A stretch of 5,817 nt of DNA, from positions 1 to 5,817 of the forward strand of contig CBFGWV010000300.1 of assembly GCA_965652545.1 (NCBI GenBank), given 5' to 3'. This DNA comes from CBFGWV01 sp965652545 (GTDB lineage Bacteria; Pseudomonadota; Gammaproteobacteria; Competibacterales; Competibacteraceae). Shown here one piece after another: positions 4,779-5,817 of the stretch (position 1 is the stretch's first letter; each line of letters begins with the position of its first letter). The notes below the pieces were generated by a model, which was given only the letters and a program-made list of their open reading frames with translations, made no database searches and was not told the DNA's origin. Position numbers and translations under genes: made by a program.

Positions 4779-5817
4779 GCGAACGATCCTCCCTGATGTT
4801 GGTGGACGCCTCGGGTTACCTTTACCGGGCCTTCCACGCACTGCCGCCGCTGACCACCCGCGACGGCCACCCCACCGGGGCCTTGTACGGCGTGGCCAAT
4901 ATGCTGCGCCGTTTGCTTGGCGAACACGACCCCGCCTGTATCGCAGTGGTGTTCGATGCACCCGGGCGCACCTTTCGCGATGACTTGTTCGCCCAGTACA
5001 AGGCCAACCGGCCACCCATGCCCGATGATATGCGCCGCCAGGTCGAGCCGCTGCTGACGCTGGTCAAGGCATTGGGCTTGCCGTTGCTGCGGATCGAGGG
5101 TGTGGAGGCGGACGATGTCATCGGCACGCTGGCGGTGCGCGCCCGCGATGCCGGCATGGACGTCACCATCGTCACCGGCGACAAGGACATGGCGCAACTG
5201 GTGGACGAGCGTATCCACCTGCTCGATACCATGAAGAACATCCGCTATGACGCGGCCGGGGTCACCGAGAAGTTCGGCGTCCCGCCCGAGCGCATCATCG
5301 ACTATCTCGCACTGATGGGCGATACGGTGGACAACATTCCGGGCATCCCCGGGGTCGGGCCGAAGACGGCCGCCAAGTGGATCAACGAGTACGGCAGCCT
5401 GGACGGCCTGGTCGCAAATGCCGAGCAGATCAAAGGCAAGATCGGCGAGAAGCTGCGCGCCGGCCTGGCCGAACTGCCGCTGTCGCGGCAACTGGCCACC
5501 ATCCATTGCGACGTGGATGGGCTGCCGGAGTGCGCCGACCTGATAGCGGCCACGCCCGATGTCGAGGCCCTGCGCGAGCTGTACCGGCGCTTCGAGTTCC
5601 ACACCTGGCTGAAGCAGCTGGAGTCCGACCCGGCACACGCGCCGGAACTCGCCGACGGCGCCCCACCGGCGAGCGGCGATGCGACCAACGGCAGCGATAG
5701 CGCAGGCAGCGAGCGCCGCTACACCATCATCCGCGATGAGCAGAATTTGACCGCGTGGATCGACCGTCTGCGGACGGCGCCGCTCATCGCCTTCGACACC
5801 GAGACCACCAGCCTGGA
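4775..5817 (+). CDS. polA: DNA polymerase I, N-terminal part (3' end outside window)
   Basis: PolA removes RNA primers and fills gaps in replication and repair. The first 347 codons of about 900 are visible, and the frame is open at the window edge. Residues 1 to about 280 are the 5'-3' nuclease domain, with acidic metal ligands in LMLVDASGYLYRAFHA (Asp11), VVFDAPGRTFRDDLF (Asp61), GVEADDVIGTLA (Glu111, Asp113, Asp114), VTGDKDMAQLV (Asp136, Asp138) and GDTVDNIPGIPGVGPKTAAK (Asp183, Asp186, then the helix-hairpin-helix DNA-binding motif). Residues 283-314 form a Pro/Ala/Ser/Asp/Gly-rich linker. The 3'-5' exonuclease-type domain begins at about 316 (RYTIIRDE), and its motif I, FDTETTSL, keeps Asp341 and Glu343, so proofreading motif I is intact. 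The start ATG at 4775 fits the family N-terminus. The ribosome site is weak, and an earlier ATG at 4767 is out of frame. It is divergent from the LOG gene. Confidence 0.97.
   Translation, partial: MSERSSLMLVDASGYLYRAFHALPPLTTRDGHPTGALYGVANMLRRLLGEHDPACIAVVFDAPGRTFRDDLFAQYKANRPPMPDDMRRQVEPLLTLVKALGLPLLRIEGVEADDVIGTLAVRARDAGMDVTIVTGDKDMAQLVDERIHLLDTMKNIRYDAAGVTEKFGVPPERIIDYLALMGDTVDNIPGIPGVGPKTAAKWINEYGSLDGLVANAEQIKGKIGEKLRAGLAELPLSRQLATIHCDVDGLPECADLIAATPDVEALRELYRRFEFHTWLKQLESDPAHAPELADGAPPASGDATNGSDSAGSERRYTIIRDEQNLTAWIDRLRTAPLIAFDTETTSL

Noticed and set aside
3959..5638. 559-codon open frame on the minus strand
   Set aside because: It lies antisense to polA and overlaps the LOG gene in another frame. 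Both of those carry full family motifs, and the translation is low-complexity and Arg/Gln/His-rich, as expected of a shadow frame in GC-rich DNA.
1..5817. CRISPR array, tRNA or rRNA gene, insertion sequence or attachment site
   Set aside because: Reading both strands I saw no regularly spaced repeats, no tRNA-like cloverleaf, no transposase or integrase motif and no flanking terminal repeats.

Overview
The window looks like ordinary chromosome from a GC-rich gammaproteobacterium. The evidence is the order polA - DUF2782 protein - homoserine kinase (the polA-PA5494-thrB neighbourhood of Pseudomonas, recalled from memory), a kinase-fold ThrB, and an RtcB tail close to the E. coli protein. GC-rich third codon positions also produce many long shadow reading frames. 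I cannot name a genus; a Chromatiales/Ectothiorhodospiraceae or Pseudomonas-like relative is a guess.

Layout from left to right. Positions 1-369 (+) hold the last 122 codons of rtcB (RNA 3'-phosphate/5'-OH ligase). A small basic protein gene follows 34 nt later, starting at 404. It has a good Shine-Dalgarno sequence but no stop codon before a strong hairpin at 554-575. That hairpin also closes the converging minus-strand block. This block reads from right to left: LOG-family phosphoribohydrolase (3934-4665), DUF2782 secreted protein (3558-3902), homoserine kinase thrB (2564-3544), and the TRAP transporter small and large membrane subunits dctQ (1983-2516) and dctM (595-1977). The gaps are 31, 13, 47 and 5 nt, so a single transcript ending at the hairpin is plausible. 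The 109-nt divergent spacer 4666-4774 contains a near-perfect 28-bp palindrome and a second dyad over a candidate -10 box. polA (DNA polymerase I) then starts at 4775 (+) and runs off the right edge after 347 codons.

The functions are mixed: RNA repair, DNA repair and replication, threonine synthesis, nucleotide processing and organic-acid-type uptake. I see no pathway joining them all, no mobile element, no tRNA or rRNA, and no CRISPR array. The TRAP pair has no substrate-binding subunit in the window.

Most worth a second look: (1) the small gene after rtcB, which appears to run into a terminator without a stop codon, the arrangement used by the ribosome-rescue gene arfA; (2) the C-terminal tail of ThrB, which resembles the C-terminal end of the neighbouring DUF2782 protein; (3) the paired dyads in the polA/LOG divergent promoter region. 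I found no clear new multi-gene system.
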